Shown in pieces: positions 1-11,688 of a stretch of DNA of 64,000 bases (within the stretch, counting starts at the first letter, position 1; each line of letters starts with the position of its first letter). Made by a program: the position numbers and the translations under genes. The stretch is taken from contig NMRA01000037.1 in NCBI GenBank assembly GCA_002633005.1, positions 376,550-440,549 on the forward strand, given 5' to 3'. This stretch comes from Phoronis australis (lineage: Eukaryota > Phoronida > Phoronidae). The notes below the pieces were generated by a model. That model was given only the letters and a program-made list of their open reading frames with translations. It had not been told where the DNA came from and did not search any database.

Positions 1-278
1 ATTTGTCGGATCGATAGCGATACGTAGCGCGTTCGACTTTGATTTCATCTGGTGGGTGCATAAACCTGAAAAACAATTGTGACCTATTGTTCAGCACTTC
101 GTAATCCCATTGCGTTTCCGAATTAAAATGTACGACTTCTGATTCTGCATTAACACAAGGAGACTAAGTTTCATGATCTAAAAATGAATCAAAACACCGA
201 AGTCCACCACACACGGTATTCCAAAAGTAATGACAGTCTACTGCAAATACTTAAACACATTCACTAAGTATCCGAAAC

Positions 279-346
279 ACAGGGAGAGGGAGTGAGAGGG
301 AGGGTTGGAGAGAGAGACAGAGGGAGCAAGAGAGTGGGAGAGAACA
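279..346 (+). repeat. GA-rich low-complexity tract
   Basis: Irregular GGGAGA/GAGAGG repeats. A second purine-rich palindromic stretch (about 490-537) follows MITE family B copy 1. Confidence 0.7.
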
Positions 347-490
347 GTGGGCCAAGGGGACAATGGCCCCCCTAAAACTCTCCCAGATTCCATTTGGCAG
401 TTCGGAGGTGCAAATGTCTGACTGGTAAATTCCCCCGGCTAATACACTGCCCTGCTCCCCCTCAACTAAAAATCCTGGATCCGCCCCTGG
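347..490 (-). mobile_element. MITE family B (GGCGGATCCAGG ends), copy 1
   Basis: Read on the minus strand it begins CCAGGGGCGGATCCAGGATT and contains GAATCTGGGAGAGTTTTAGG, like the other copies. The CAGTGGCGGA-type termini recall hAT-type ends; no transposase is present. It lies just past the ETS exon, next to a GA-rich tract. Confidence 0.65.
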
Positions 491-603
491 AGAGCTCCCT
501 CTCCAGGAGGGAGAGGGATTGAGGGGGAGGGAGATGGCGCGTTTCAGAAGCGCGGAAGAGATCGAGGCACAACCCAGTTCACAGGAGATAATACTGTACT
601 AAC

Positions 604-853
604 CTGTACGTTAATCTCTTGCCTGGCACTTTTTCAATGATATTCATGCGATAGTAGTATCGCAGTGCCCTGGATAACTTTTCATACGTCATGTTACTCC
701 TATTTTTCTGCATACCCCATAAGTAGGCTAAAAATGCCGGATTTGTTATCCTGAAGATGAGCTTCGACTCGTCTTCCCATTTAATACACGAGTCGTACGC
801 ACGTTTCGGGTCCGTCAAAAGTCGACCAATGAATTCCCACAGCAAACGACATT
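604..853 (-). CDS. ETV6-like: ETV6-like exon: ETS DNA-binding domain
   Basis: The acceptor TTTGCAG precedes base 853 and the donor CAG|GTTAGT follows base 604. The exon encodes nearly the whole winged-helix ETS domain. The recognition-helix segment EKLSRALRYYYRMNI has both arginines that read the GGA core in ETS proteins. It enters in phase 1 and leaves in phase 2, after the TAC AG of ..KRLTYR. Confidence 0.96.
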
Positions 854-3800
854 CTGCAAACACCAACGATTATATTACAACGAGAAATGCACGTTCAAAA
901 CGCATTTCGTCTGCATGTAACTGAAAACATTGTTCCTTATCTGTTCAATATAGATTACTAAAAATAACTTAGATACTAAAACTCTTGATGGCAGATTTTC
1001 CACCCGTTTTGAAATAACCTTGGTCACGCGTGGGCCCATCACATTTCAGGACAGGTCACAACCTAACACGTCATCAAACGGTAGACGCAAGCGATTCTGT
1101 GGAAGTTAGCCTAAAAACGTGGTTGCTACTTCATTATTCAAATAATCATCCTTCAGAACCAGCATTTCAATATCCTCAACTGAGAATATAGACTCCATAG
1201 ATCTAATATTTATTAACTAGTCACCAAAAGTAGTTACACCAATGAGTGTCATGTGTGGGTTTTGTCGTGTCAGCCTTGCTAAAAACAAACGTTAAATAAT
1301 CACCTTTGTTGTTTTTTAACTTGAGCGTCTTGGGGTAAGCAGAATCTCCAGGATGTTTTATGCCGTTGAAATGGTTCACATTGGAAGCTGCAAGATGTTC
1401 AAATACAATTTCATTCTTAGCATCAGAAACTCAAATTTAGCCGCCACTAGAAAAAATCAAGTGTAGACAAAAACGACCCCTGGTGCTATAAAAAATAATT
1501 ACTGGCTGTCAAGTACATGCTGTACCGGACGTGCGCAGGTTGCTCAGGTGAGCCCACCTGCTTTATTAATATGTAATTAAAACCGAGTTGAGTAGTTAGA
1601 GACCTGACTCAAATGCCTAGCAATGCGACCCACTGGGACTCGAACCCACGACCTCCTGTAAAGGAAGCGGACACTTATCCCACTAGGCCACACTGTTTCC
1701 TCTTAGTGCTGCGAATATAATAGCTAGAATTAATGTAAACTAGACGCAAAAAGTTCCATTGAAATCGCCTTTTCAGAACTTGATTCAACACCCTCTTCAG
1801 AGTAACGAATTTAGTTTTTATCATATTTAAAGGTCACCAATGCGTTCAATCTCCTTATTTTCTGCCATTTTACGTTTTCTACATGATTTTACTAAGTCGG
1901 GAAACATAACTTCATACATCACAAATATCAAAACTCGAAACCTACGGGTTATTGGCGAACTTGTGAAACCTGAACAATCACTGTTTTGTTTCTACCATTA
2001 CGAAAGCACCACTTGTTGTTGACCCTGTGCACGCGCAACACCCGAGTCACACCCGGGGTGAGGTCACGATGACTAAGGTAATGCTTGTGGTTAAAATCTA
2101 ATACATGATAATTTCTAATCAATCGTTGTTCGAGCAGCATTTTGAGACGCACAGTTCTAGAGCTTGTGCTGAAATCTTAAAATGGTAACCTAATAGAGGT
2201 TTTTGCAAGAAATTGAGCCATCATAGCCTGTTTATTGCATCGGCCGATGAATTTGAAGTGGTTGCTAAAATTGAATCTAAACATTTGTTGTTTTTATATT
2301 TATTTCACTAAAAGTGAACTTACCCAAAACTAAAATACTAGAACGTACGACATCAAAAATAACTACACATAGCTCTTTCAAAATACATTATTAGGGGCCA
2401 AATTAAAGAAAAATGAGCGTCTCACTGCGCCATTACGGTTCACTAAAATCACGAAGTGTGGTCACCTTGGTCGCTGTCGCATGGTTGAGAAATGCGATCA
2501 TCCTCGATCTCTGATGACAGCTCCATGGATTTGTGCCCAGGTTGGTTAGTCACAGAAATGTCTGCAATAACAAGACGTTGAATAATGCTAAGACAAAAGA
2601 ACTAATCCCACGCGATTGAGGACACAGTGTTAAAAGGCCTGTCAGGCCTCAAGCAAGATTTATAAATGCCAGTGTCACATACACACTCCAAAAAACTTCC
2701 TGGTTGAAAGATCTTAAAATGTTTATTGTACTGGAAGCATAACACTGGAGGTTGAACTCAGAAACAATTGCCCGAAAAGTTAAAACACAAGGTCACTGTA
2801 AAAATTGCGCATATCTTATCTGAATTTCAAGCTAATAAATAATGGGCTCCCTGGCTGAACCTTCCGGGTACGTTTTACTACCAGGACTTGTACAAAAAAA
2901 TAAATTTCGAAGTTAGCAATCCAGGACTTGCGACACAGAGGCAACAGTTACGCCACATTCGAGTACAGTCCAGGAGTATGAAACTCAGTATCGGATTTAC
3001 GATTTGGGGAGGGCTATTTTTTGACAGGGGACCGAACCTTCACTACGCGTGAATGGAAACAGAAAGTTGACATACTTTGCTTGGCAAATTTCCAAAATCG
3101 TACGTGTTAGCTTGTCTTCAATGATTTACTCAACTCCAAAGGTACGGGAGTGTAGAAAAGGTGTGTATTGAAACAGGGTATTTGTAGATGGTATTATGTC
3201 GTTGAGACGGAAAAATTCAAACATTTAAAGGCGACAATGGAACAATCTAACGGTGACGGTAGCAAACTCAACAGTACACATACGTCCATGGGGCACACAA
3301 TTACTCGGATGCCCCTTATCTTTTCATAAGTTGAAAACAAGCGTTTATTCCAAACCTTACCCAAATGGATACACAAAACGGGCTTCAATGTTATTGTGCT
3401 TGAACAATAAGATAGTTGACCTTTGACCTTGGAAATCGTGCATTTCATTTCCTGTTGACTAAAATGTCGTTCCTCAAGTTTTCGGTGGGACCCTATGGGC
3501 ATGATTATCTCAACCAAATCTGAAGTCTACGAAGGCTTAATTTTGTTATTCTTTATTACTGCGAAAACTAGAATATTCTAAATTATCATTCATCAAAATG
3601 GTTTCAAATCTCACACCTTCTTCAACTTTCAAAGTGTTCTGTCGCCGATAGATTAAAAATGGACAAAACATTTTCTCAATGGCAGTAAAATTCAAGCTTA
3701 ATGGACATCTTAAATATTACCTGGGGAACTAGGTGTGCGCCTGACGTCTGTGGAGCTCGGCGTGTCGGATTCAGAAGCACTTCGAGGAGGACTTGGGAAT

Positions 3801-6800
3801 GTGTCTGTAAAACAAATTACACCCCTTGTTGGTGCAAGTATGCTAACCGGTGTGTAAGGAAAAAATGTTTTCTAATTTCTAACTGGAGATTTTTTTAGTC
3901 GATGAACTGACGTGTTACACGAAGCCCTGTAAAACCGTGTGAAAGAAGATATTTATCTAGCATAATTCCAATGTTTATTTATATCAGTTTCATCAAGAAC
4001 AAAGTTGAATAACTGAGAACTTTACTAATTATAAGCAAGTCGATTTTACCTTGTGTTTTAGGCGACACCGACATTCTGTGTATATCGCTATCGCTCACTG
4101 TCGGTGACGTTCTGGCTGGGATTGGTAGAAATCTCAGCGCTGTCGGTGACTGTAGAGTTGAATTGTCAGTTCTTAGATACACTTGGCTAAAGCTTGAATC
4201 TGTAAAGAAGTTTCGCAACATGAAACCGGAAGTTCGATTTCAAATTGATGATGCGAGTGAGTGAAATACTAGTCCCTATGAGCGCAGGGATAAGTTTTCA
4301 CAGGGAGGGTGAGGCTGCCTTGATTTGTCCAGAGAGCTTTTCTCGAAGAGTCTATTGTCTTTTGACTTTTGGCTAAGAATCAGTCTACGGATGGCCTAGC
4401 CTGTTCCGCGAAATCAGACTATTGCTGAAAGTCAGAAAATGTCTACCACTCGAAGCCAATTAAGACGGGAATTCGTAACAGACTAAAAGCACAGAACAAA
4501 AGACAACAAAATCAACTTTTGGCTATACACTGTTCGAGAAACAGGTACCGTGGTTCGTCGATAAAAAATAATATGAGTAAAAGTAAGGATGGTCAGGCTA
4601 AGGAAAATCACTGAGTAAATTCATTTGGTATTCGTTTGGGAATGTTCTGTTATGCTGGACCTTATTGACGTCGTACCATAGGAAGTTGGCGGCCATTGAA
4701 GTGATTGGTCGGTGAAGTTAATTGTAGTGTTAAATTATGGGATAGAATCCAAGCAAAGATTTCTCGCCGCACGTGACTTCGCTAGTCTCCTGTGTCTGCG
4801 GAACGTATATAAGATCTAAACTTGTGAAAATAGATTTTGCCAGCTTAAAAAAAGACAGTTTCTAACTGCTTTAGACCATCGGCGCACAACATGGCCCGCC
4901 GTGACAGCTTGTTGAGCTTGGAGTGAGACATTCGCAAAACAACTGCGGCGAGGAATCTAGTTGAAATGATCGAAAATAACGTTTTACTTACGGTACTCCT
5001 ACAATTCAACATTTCGGCTTTGCCGACCAATCATTTCAGCAGCTAGTCATTTTGAGAGTAAGCCCCGAGCTTACTCTAGAAACGCTGGCCTTTTACTTGC
5101 GTGATTTTGCGTTGTCTTTTTCGCTAGAAACTTGCTCCACAGAACGCAGCCCTTGTCAAGCAAAAACGGACTATCTTTCCTTGTCCAGAAATCACCTCTA
5201 ATATGACTAAAGAACAACTTTTCACCAAACGATAAGTTTTCTAAATCAAAAGTTAATTTTCATGACGGTAACCAGTTTGAAGAGCACCATTTGATGGAAT
5301 TAATGAGAAAACGTTAAACCACCTGCGGCTTGCCTCTTGTTTTTAGTACAGAGTGTGACGCGGAAGTAAGTCTGAATTTAATCGATAGACAGCACAAGGA
5401 AGTTATTTAAGTTATTTTGCCACACTGATATCTAAACTAGTTTGATTGGAAGATAAGAGTAGAATGTGAAAGGTTGGATGGTTTTCAAAACTGAAAAACG
5501 TCTGCTCAGATAAAAATGACATTTAAGGCGGTTCGGCGAAGTATGTCAAAAAGCCACAAGGCAGTAGTTCTTTTACGACATTGATTAATTCAGAAAACAA
5601 TTGATTATTGTTTATTCTCTACTCTTCCAGAGCATACAATGGTAGTACAACCTTTGTCGGCGCACATCGAATAAACCCGATTCATTATTTTTCAAGTGCT
5701 AAAATGCCCCCGTGGTTAATTGAATGGGAGAAAATCCCAAGATCTGCAAATTTTTTTAACAACGTGATGTGTCTGTATTTCTATTCCTATAGTGGCAGAC
5801 ACGTCATCACTAAACATCCGTATATAGCTTTGAATGACAGCGAGAGACCTCATGTTTCACAATGACGTCATACAAGGCACGAGCGCAAACAGGTGGACGT
5901 TATGTGTGTCATAATTCGCGGAAAAACGGTAAAATGGGTTTTAGAAAAATCAAATAAAACTTATTTCATTGTAACAATAATAGAACATCGTCATCTAATG
6001 AAGGCTGCGGGACAGTCATGATTTAGAACTACTGGCGCGCTTTTGAGGGCAAATTGCGTATTCTTCTATGATACCACTTGAGCTAAAATAGCTCAAGAAC
6101 TCGGTGACTGCTTATTTTTTCTTTCATACCAATTACAAGGGCATCGAAATAACGGTGCAATTTTCGTGTAAAATGCTAAACGCTAGAATTCGAGGTATTC
6201 ACAATACGCCGACGAGAGAAAAAACAGAAAACATAATTAGCCTGTTAAAACATAAAAGTGACATCTTGCAACGAAATCAGCAATTTAATTATAAATGACT
6301 TTTCAGTAACTCTTGTAAATTTCACATCTTTGCCAGAGGTGAATCTTTAAAAGCGGCTGTAACTAATTTGGTGGCCTCCACTTTGTTTTGCAGAGTTCTA
6401 GTAGGCAAAAAGCAAAATACAAAAAATCAACGACAGTTGAAAATTGTGTTCCGTTATAAGGCAGATGGCTAATTAACAGTGTCCTTAGAATGTTAGAGTT
6501 ATGGCAGTTTCGAATGTTTTTTAATACGAGAGAGCCTTTTGCATTTATCAGTTGTTTGATTGATTGATTTCTCCCACGCAAACTCGTCATTAGCCAAAAA
6601 TGTTTGCTGTGTGTTCTGAAGTTATAGATGTATGACTTGAAGTTAAAACATCCACTGATTCGCGGTCTGTGGTGGCGAAGAACATTTCCGAAACAATGAC
6701 ATGATTTTGTTTGCTTTTCTTTTGAATACTCTACAGACAGTGAGCCTTTTTGGTCCTGGAATTCGGTCGGTGTCAGTGAATTATGAAAACACAAGTCGCC

Positions 6801-9800
6801 TTCAATTTAAGTCAAAAAGGCGTTTCGTCCAGCTCTCGAAAATCAATTTTATGTAATAAGGTGCGAGTAAAAGTGTCTCTCCATCTCTCGACACCCCCCC
6901 CCCCCCCGNNAGCGCCCTTCAGAACTCACTCCCTCGCTACCCCACCTCCCTTCCTCCTTCCCCTCTCTTTGTGTGTTTCTCTTTGACTAACCTGTATGGT
7001 GACGTATCGATGGCGCGTACGTCATAGCTCGCTGGTAAAGAGACGTCGGCAGTGTGGGGAAGGGCTGAGGTCTGCCTGAAATACGAAGAATACATCTCGT
7101 GTTTCAAAAGCAGATTTTAGTAATTTTGAATCAACTGACTTTTCTGTCAAAACGTATATGGTCATCTCTACCAAGCAGAACTGTTTGTTAGTTAGAGATT
7201 TGGTCTTTGAAACTGTCTGAACTATTGTTCAACACGAATTGTCAGGGGCAGCAAACGGCATTACTGCCGCCCTCCAGTAGGCGTTAGAAGGAAAAATGAA
7301 AAACTCCTGCGTTATCGATAAAACAAACACAAATGCCACAGTTTTGGTGTCACTGAACTTGTTGTTTTATAGCTCTAGTCCGAGCTAATAAGTTCAAGAG
7401 GTCTATACCATTGAACACTTTAATTTCTTGAAACATATTTTTCTCTCTGAGTAACTTCCTCCCTCTGCATTGTTTCTAGCTTTGTGCAAATTATAGTTTA
7501 ACCGCTATCGCATAAACCTTTATATTGCCCAATACAGTTTTGTCAACTGAAACTTGGGTAACAAGTAAATTTCCTGGTCATAAAACATAACCGATCCACC
7601 CATAACTGATAAATACTTGCCAATCCTATGAAATAAATCAGACATTTTATCGCTTGTACACGCGTTTTCCTGGTTCACAGAGACGAAAGACGGAAATAAT
7701 TCCCAGGATTTGATTGGTTACAAAGAACTAGCGGAAAAGTCGCTTGTCTATAAGGTGACTGACACTTCGAGTCCGGGTCGCTCTGATACTGATATCAACT
7801 TATACTTTGCTAACAAATATGTAACATACTAAGTAAACAATGCATAAAACCAATAATTGCTGTCTGTCTGGTACACGTTGCACCAGACGTGCGCAGGCCG
7901 GCGCTCATTTGGACCCACTGCAGTGATCACGTGGAGCCAGTCTTATGCTTAGTAATACAGTCAAAACTGAGCTAAGCAGCTCAAGACCTAGCTGGCACAA
8001 GTGTCTAGAAGTTTGGCCCTGTCGGGCTCCCGCCCACGACTTTAAGTGAAGGAAGGGGACACTTATCCGACTAGGCCACTTTAATTATAAGACAGACCTT
8101 ATTTTAGATGTTAAGGAAAGGAAAGTGCATTTGGATATATTTGATGTATTTCCGTATAGACCTACTTGGTTACGAAAATAACGTTTTAGAACACGATGTG
8201 AAACGTTGAAGTAACTGTAACTAAAGTGGGTGGCCGTATTGTTACCCACGTTTTATAGTAGAAGAACAAATTTTAAATAAAGCTTGCCTATCCTGTCAAA
8301 ACAATACGATATCCCAAAGGGCAAGGGCACAGTATGTTAGCACGTGCTTGCACAAACGTCACACCAAATTTCCGGTTAAATGAGATTTCTCAACATCGAA
8401 GAAAATGTTAGGTTATCTACATCACGCACCGCACCTGAAGTTGCGGCGACAAAGGATCTTGAGAACATTTCCTTATTTTCATTTCACACTGTTTTGTATA
8501 AGCTTTTGTGTAAGCTTTGCATGGTATTAGCAAGTTTACAGGGGCTGGGCATATAATGCACTTAGTTATTGAACCTGAAATAGTGAGGCCCTGGGGATGT
8601 TGTTCTTTGGCTTATTTCCTTGTTACCTTCCTCAAGACGTCAGATCACCTCATTCGATAGCACAAAAGACCCTTTCGATCAAAAAACTATATTTAGATGC
8701 AACAATACGAATTCAAGCTGTTCTTGTTTTGATTGATAAAGAAAGCCCGATTTATTAACTCCGTGGATACCGTTGCAAAAGACTAGCATAGTTTTTCGCC
8801 AACAAAGTTGCGTAGTTATCCTGTTGAAAAGAGATTTATAGTGGCGGGGTGTGTGATTAGGGATACAAACGGCATCTCTTCGTCCAAGACACTTTTTTAT
8901 TTGGTTTGACCTCTCACTAGATCTATCCATAAAGCTGCATGTCGTCCTGTTTAGGTTGCTAAAACGAGCTATTTCACTTTAAAGAATCGGTCTCATATTC
9001 CTTACCTTGAAAGAATTCCATTTCCGTTACTAACCCAAGTCACAAGTAATGCTTTTCGAATTTGCAATTTTAGGGTTGGTCAACGCTTTCTTGAGTACTT
9101 GATGGTTTTGAAGTTTTTTTTTGGTAACGGAAATAGATTTCTCAGTATTCGACTTTCGTTTTCAGTCAACTAAGCAGGGAGAAATGCAGTGTTAGATAGA
9201 GCACACTTGAACTGCAGTCAACCACATTACATGGAAGCTCTATAATTTTCAGTGACGTGAAAATTTCCCATAATTCATCTTCACACAGACGACATGCAGA
9301 GGATTTGCATGGAGACACGTTCATACTTACTGTATGTCGACTCGATCACTTTCTGTAACGTGGTGTACAATATGTCTCCAGCATTCGGCGCCCTTTCTTT
9401 AAAATCGTCTTTCGACAATAACATGAGAGCTTTACCTAAAGGTAGTAAATTGATCCTATTGAAAAACACGCGTGCATTAACTTGATGATAACTGACGTCA
9501 TACAGTTGTGTAAAAATTCATTTAAATCTCTGATGATTAATTTGTGTTGCTAGGTTTTCCTTTTACTTTTGAAAATCTTTCTCGTGATCAACAGTGTGAT
9601 ATTTTACTAAATTTTGCGAATAAAAACAAAAACATAAACAAAACAAATTCTTTATGTTGGAAGTACAGCGTCAATTTATTTCTTGTTCAAACACTAGATG
9701 GCGGTTTATTTGACATTTTCATCAATCGAAATCCAACAAATACAAAATGATTTTCGTCTAAAATATAAATATTTCCAAACAGTATAAAATATTTTCTCGA

Positions 9801-11688
9801 CTATGTGACAGGCATGGGTCAACCCAGTTGTAGGTCAGAATATTTTAGCTATAAACTTGTTTTTTTAAACAAAATTCATATTATTGTATATGGAACTGTT
9901 GATCCTATTATAAAAACAGAGGTAATATATCTCGTGAGAAACTACGAATAACGTAAAGGACATACAAAAAAATGATAACCCAACAATTGTTCATTGTGAG
10001 GAAAAATAAATGCTAGGGTAGTTTTCAACTGTAAAAGGTCAACGGGTTAACCTCATTACTGTCAATGGTATAGTTGTAAATGTAGAAACCATGGCAACAG
10101 TAATTTAAAGTTTTCTGAATAGATATTTAAAAAAAATTGGAAAGTCAAGAATAATTTTCCATATTTCCGTCCGGCGTATCGCGTAATCAGCGGAAGAATT
10201 TGTATCCTATGTCATTTGTATTTATTTTATATACTACGCGTGTAAGCGGGGTAAATTGGGCAACGAAAGATACAGGTAAGTGAAAGCACGTGACGTCACG
10301 TGCTGATCGCTTGCAAAACATCGCACTAACCATTCATGCCGAACCTTTCCAGGGGTATGTCTCCAAGCGAGTACTCTTGTATACACCAATCGATCCATTT
10401 GTATACTTCGTCTTTTGTCCACAGCATAGGGTGTGACCGACTCACTGAAATCACAATGAGCTTAGCTAACCGATGTCTCAAACAGAAGCTATGAAAGTAC
10501 TCAACAGTTACACATAGTAAAATCTCGTGTTCAAAAACAACTCTGAGTGAACTTGTATCAGGCGTTTCCCTGTCTACAAATGAGGTGGGTGTCGTCCTTA
10601 ACGATTGTGCAATAAAACAAGGAGCGCCTTCAGGTTTAGTTCAGACATAGGTTAAACAAATCTCGTAAATTATTAACCAAAATAACAAAACCATTTTTAC
10701 ATTACAGCGCAATTTGTTTTCTCATAGCACCGGATTTCTGTCCAAAACTTAGTAATAGTCAAACGTGAAAAAACGGGCGTTGACAATATGAAAATCGTTT
10801 GTCTATAAACTAAGTCTCGTGATTTATTGAACCACGACTGTAATGATTCCTTGTCACCTCATTTGAACTTTTTCTAAGCCTTTGAAAAGTTTTTCATTCT
10901 CGGTTGACTTGACAGATTTTTTACAGTTCACTGTAAGCCATGGTACCAGAGCCGTTGTGGTTATAGATAAAACAGAAAACTTATTTATTCATAAAAATAT
11001 AAAGAAAACAATGTCTTTTGCCTTATCTTTAGTACTGCGTTGAAAAGAGCACTGTGAACAGATATTTTACAGCTCAAATTGCGAAGAAAACTGTCCGTAC
11101 GGTTGAGCAACCACTGAAGCCCGAGAGTATAGAGCAAAGGAAAAGAGACGAAGTGGTGACTACTATTAAGATATGCACAGGGCTTATGACTTAGGATGTT
11201 TGACAAGAATATCTTCTTTGAAAGTGTCTCTTGTGAGTCAGACAGTAATAAAGTGACCACAAGGACAACCACAAAACCACCCAGTCACTACGCCAGCCGA
11301 CCACAGAGAGAAAAACCCGTGGTCAGAAATTCGTTTCTCAGTAATGGCAATTATATATATTTACTCTCAATTTTGGTTTGAAATTTCGCTATGACATTCG
11401 CGTGTTTTTTCAAATCGCAGTAAATGTTTTATTCATCATATGTGGACCTCTTGTACTACGTGCAATTGCAGCTGACGATATGAAAGCAAGCGTGCATTTT
11501 CATCTAAAAACTGTAAAATATTTCAAGAGGAAATGAAACGGACTAACAGCGTTGTTGGTGGTTATTAAACTTCCCATACGGTGCAGTTTACTCACTGTTG
11601 TATCCACCAATGGGAAATAGCACGGGCGGGCTTTTAACAGGCCATGTGTGCGCCGGCAAGTCCATACTCTTCTTCAGTCGGCGGACGT
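604..11688 (-). CDS. ETV6-like: TEL/Yan (ETV6-like) ETS-family transcription factor, partial
   Basis: Nuclear DNA-binding factor of the TEL/Yan class. Members carry an N-terminal Pointed (SAM) domain that polymerises and a C-terminal ETS domain that binds GGA-core sites; they are mostly repressors. Nine exons join in one frame on the minus strand: 11688-11596, 10444-10331, 9435-9331, 7075-6992, 4199-4050, 3804-3721, 2561-2466, 1387-1304 and 853-604, about 353 codons. Every internal junction is phase 1. The Pointed domain is in the second and third listed exons, a Ser/Pro/Thr-rich linker in the next four, and the ETS domain in the last. TEL membership rests on CRLLWEF, IFRI, NMTYEKLSRALRYYY and NII.K.PGKRL, and on the Pointed half-motif GKALMLLSKDDF. 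The true start codon and first exon were not identified. The exon at 604 ends in phase 2, so more C-terminal sequence lies off the left edge. The family assignment is secure; orthology to a particular vertebrate paralogue is not implied. Confidence 0.93.
1304..1387 (-). CDS. ETV6-like: ETV6-like exon: linker just before the ETS domain
   Basis: Acceptor CATCTTGCAG, donor AAAG|GTGATT, 84 bp, phase 1 in and out. It encodes a basic, low-complexity linker (SNVNHFNGIKHPGD.. ending KLKNNK). Its last G plus the first two bases of the next exon make the Glu that precedes CRLLWEF of the ETS domain. Confidence 0.85.
1500..1700 (-). mobile_element. tRNA-derived SINE, copy 1
   Basis: On the minus strand the head reads TGGCCTAGTGGGATAAGTG (RNA polymerase III A box) and GGTTCGAGTCC (B box), spaced as in a tRNA. 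A body then ends with CCTGCGCACGTCCGGTAC. The same head and body recur at 7862-8088. Confidence 0.7.
2466..2561 (-). CDS. ETV6-like: ETV6-like exon: central linker
   Basis: Acceptor TTATTGCAG, donor CCAAG|GTGACC, 96 bp, phase 1 in and out. The product is acidic and polar (MELSSEIEDDRISQPCDSDQ), typical of a disordered linker. It is included because length, phase and both splice sites agree with its neighbours; it has no recognised domain. Confidence 0.8.
3721..3804 (-). CDS. ETV6-like: ETV6-like exon: Ser/Pro-rich linker
   Basis: Acceptor TTTTACAG, donor CCCAG|GTAATA, 84 bp, phase 1 in and out. It encodes FPSPPRSASESDTPSSTD followed by VRRTPSSP. The several Ser-Pro and Thr-Pro pairs are possible proline-directed kinase (MAPK) sites. 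Yan and TEL proteins are known to be MAPK-regulated; use of these particular sites is inference. Confidence 0.85.
4050..4199 (-). CDS. ETV6-like: ETV6-like exon: Ser/Thr/Pro-rich linker
   Basis: Acceptor CTTCTTTACAG, donor ACAAG|GTAAAA, 150 bp, phase 1 in and out. The product is rich in Ser and Pro (LQSPTALRFLPIPARTSPTV, then SVSPKTQ), with three Ser-Pro pairs. An alternative acceptor about 70 bases further in (CTCTACAG) would break the phase rule, so the longer exon is preferred. Confidence 0.8.
4200..6991. other. ETV6-like intron, 2.8 kb, no feature seen
   Basis: No further exon meeting the phase-1 rule with good splice sites was found here. A stray donor-like GTAAGT near 4988 on the minus strand has no matching acceptor. 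Confidence 0.5.
6992..7075 (-). CDS. ETV6-like: ETV6-like exon: linker after the Pointed domain
   Basis: Acceptor CGTATTTCAG, donor ACAG|GTTAGT, 84 bp, phase 1 in and out. It encodes RPQPFPTLPTSLYQRAMTYA then PSIRHHT. No domain. The downstream intron side holds a poly-C run with two undetermined bases (6909-6910). Confidence 0.8.
7862..8088 (-). mobile_element. tRNA-derived SINE, copy 2
   Basis: Shares CAGACGTGCGCAGG, AGACCTAGCTGGC-like and GGACACTTATCC.ACTAGGCCAC segments with copy 1. The B box is damaged (GGGCGGGAGCCC), so this copy is unlikely to be transcribed. Confidence 0.65.
9331..9435 (-). CDS. ETV6-like: ETV6-like exon: second half of the Pointed (SAM) domain
   Basis: Acceptor CCTTTAG, donor ACATACA|GTAAGT, 105 bp, phase 1 in and out. 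It encodes GKALMLLSKDDFKERAPNAG then DILYTTLQKVIESTY, the conserved helices 3-5 of the Pointed domain (compare the K-A-L-x-L-L-x-K-x-D-F signature of TEL). The Gly codon is split across the intron to the previous exon. Confidence 0.95.
10331..10444 (-). CDS. ETV6-like: ETV6-like exon: first half of the Pointed (SAM) domain
   Basis: Acceptor GTGATTTCAG, donor ATG|GTTAGT, 114 bp, phase 1 in and out. It encodes LWTKDEVYKWIDWCIQEYSL followed by GDIPLERFGMN, the start of a Pointed domain (W-x-x-x-[ED]-V-x-x-W-[IL]-x-W motif). It joins in frame to 9435-9331. Confidence 0.95.
11596..11688 (-). CDS. ETV6-like: ETV6-like exon: segment N-terminal to the Pointed domain
   Basis: Acceptor TCTGAATAG, donor AACA|GTGAGT, 93 bp, phase 1 in and out. 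The product contains MDLPAHTWPVKSPPV. The LPAH tetrapeptide also occurs just before the Pointed domain of vertebrate ETV6. The exon has an in-frame ATG (11667-11665) and its last A plus TG of the next exon makes a second Met, so translation could start here, but the upstream acceptor suggests one more coding exon. Confidence 0.72.

Noticed and set aside
6363-6794. 143-codon minus-strand frame within the ETV6-like gene
   Set aside because: It lies in an intron with no acceptor or donor in the required phase, and no homology is recognised.
6885-6910. Poly-C run with two Ns as a biological feature
   Set aside because: Homopolymer plus undetermined bases is a sequencing limit. The same applies to the N at 47610.
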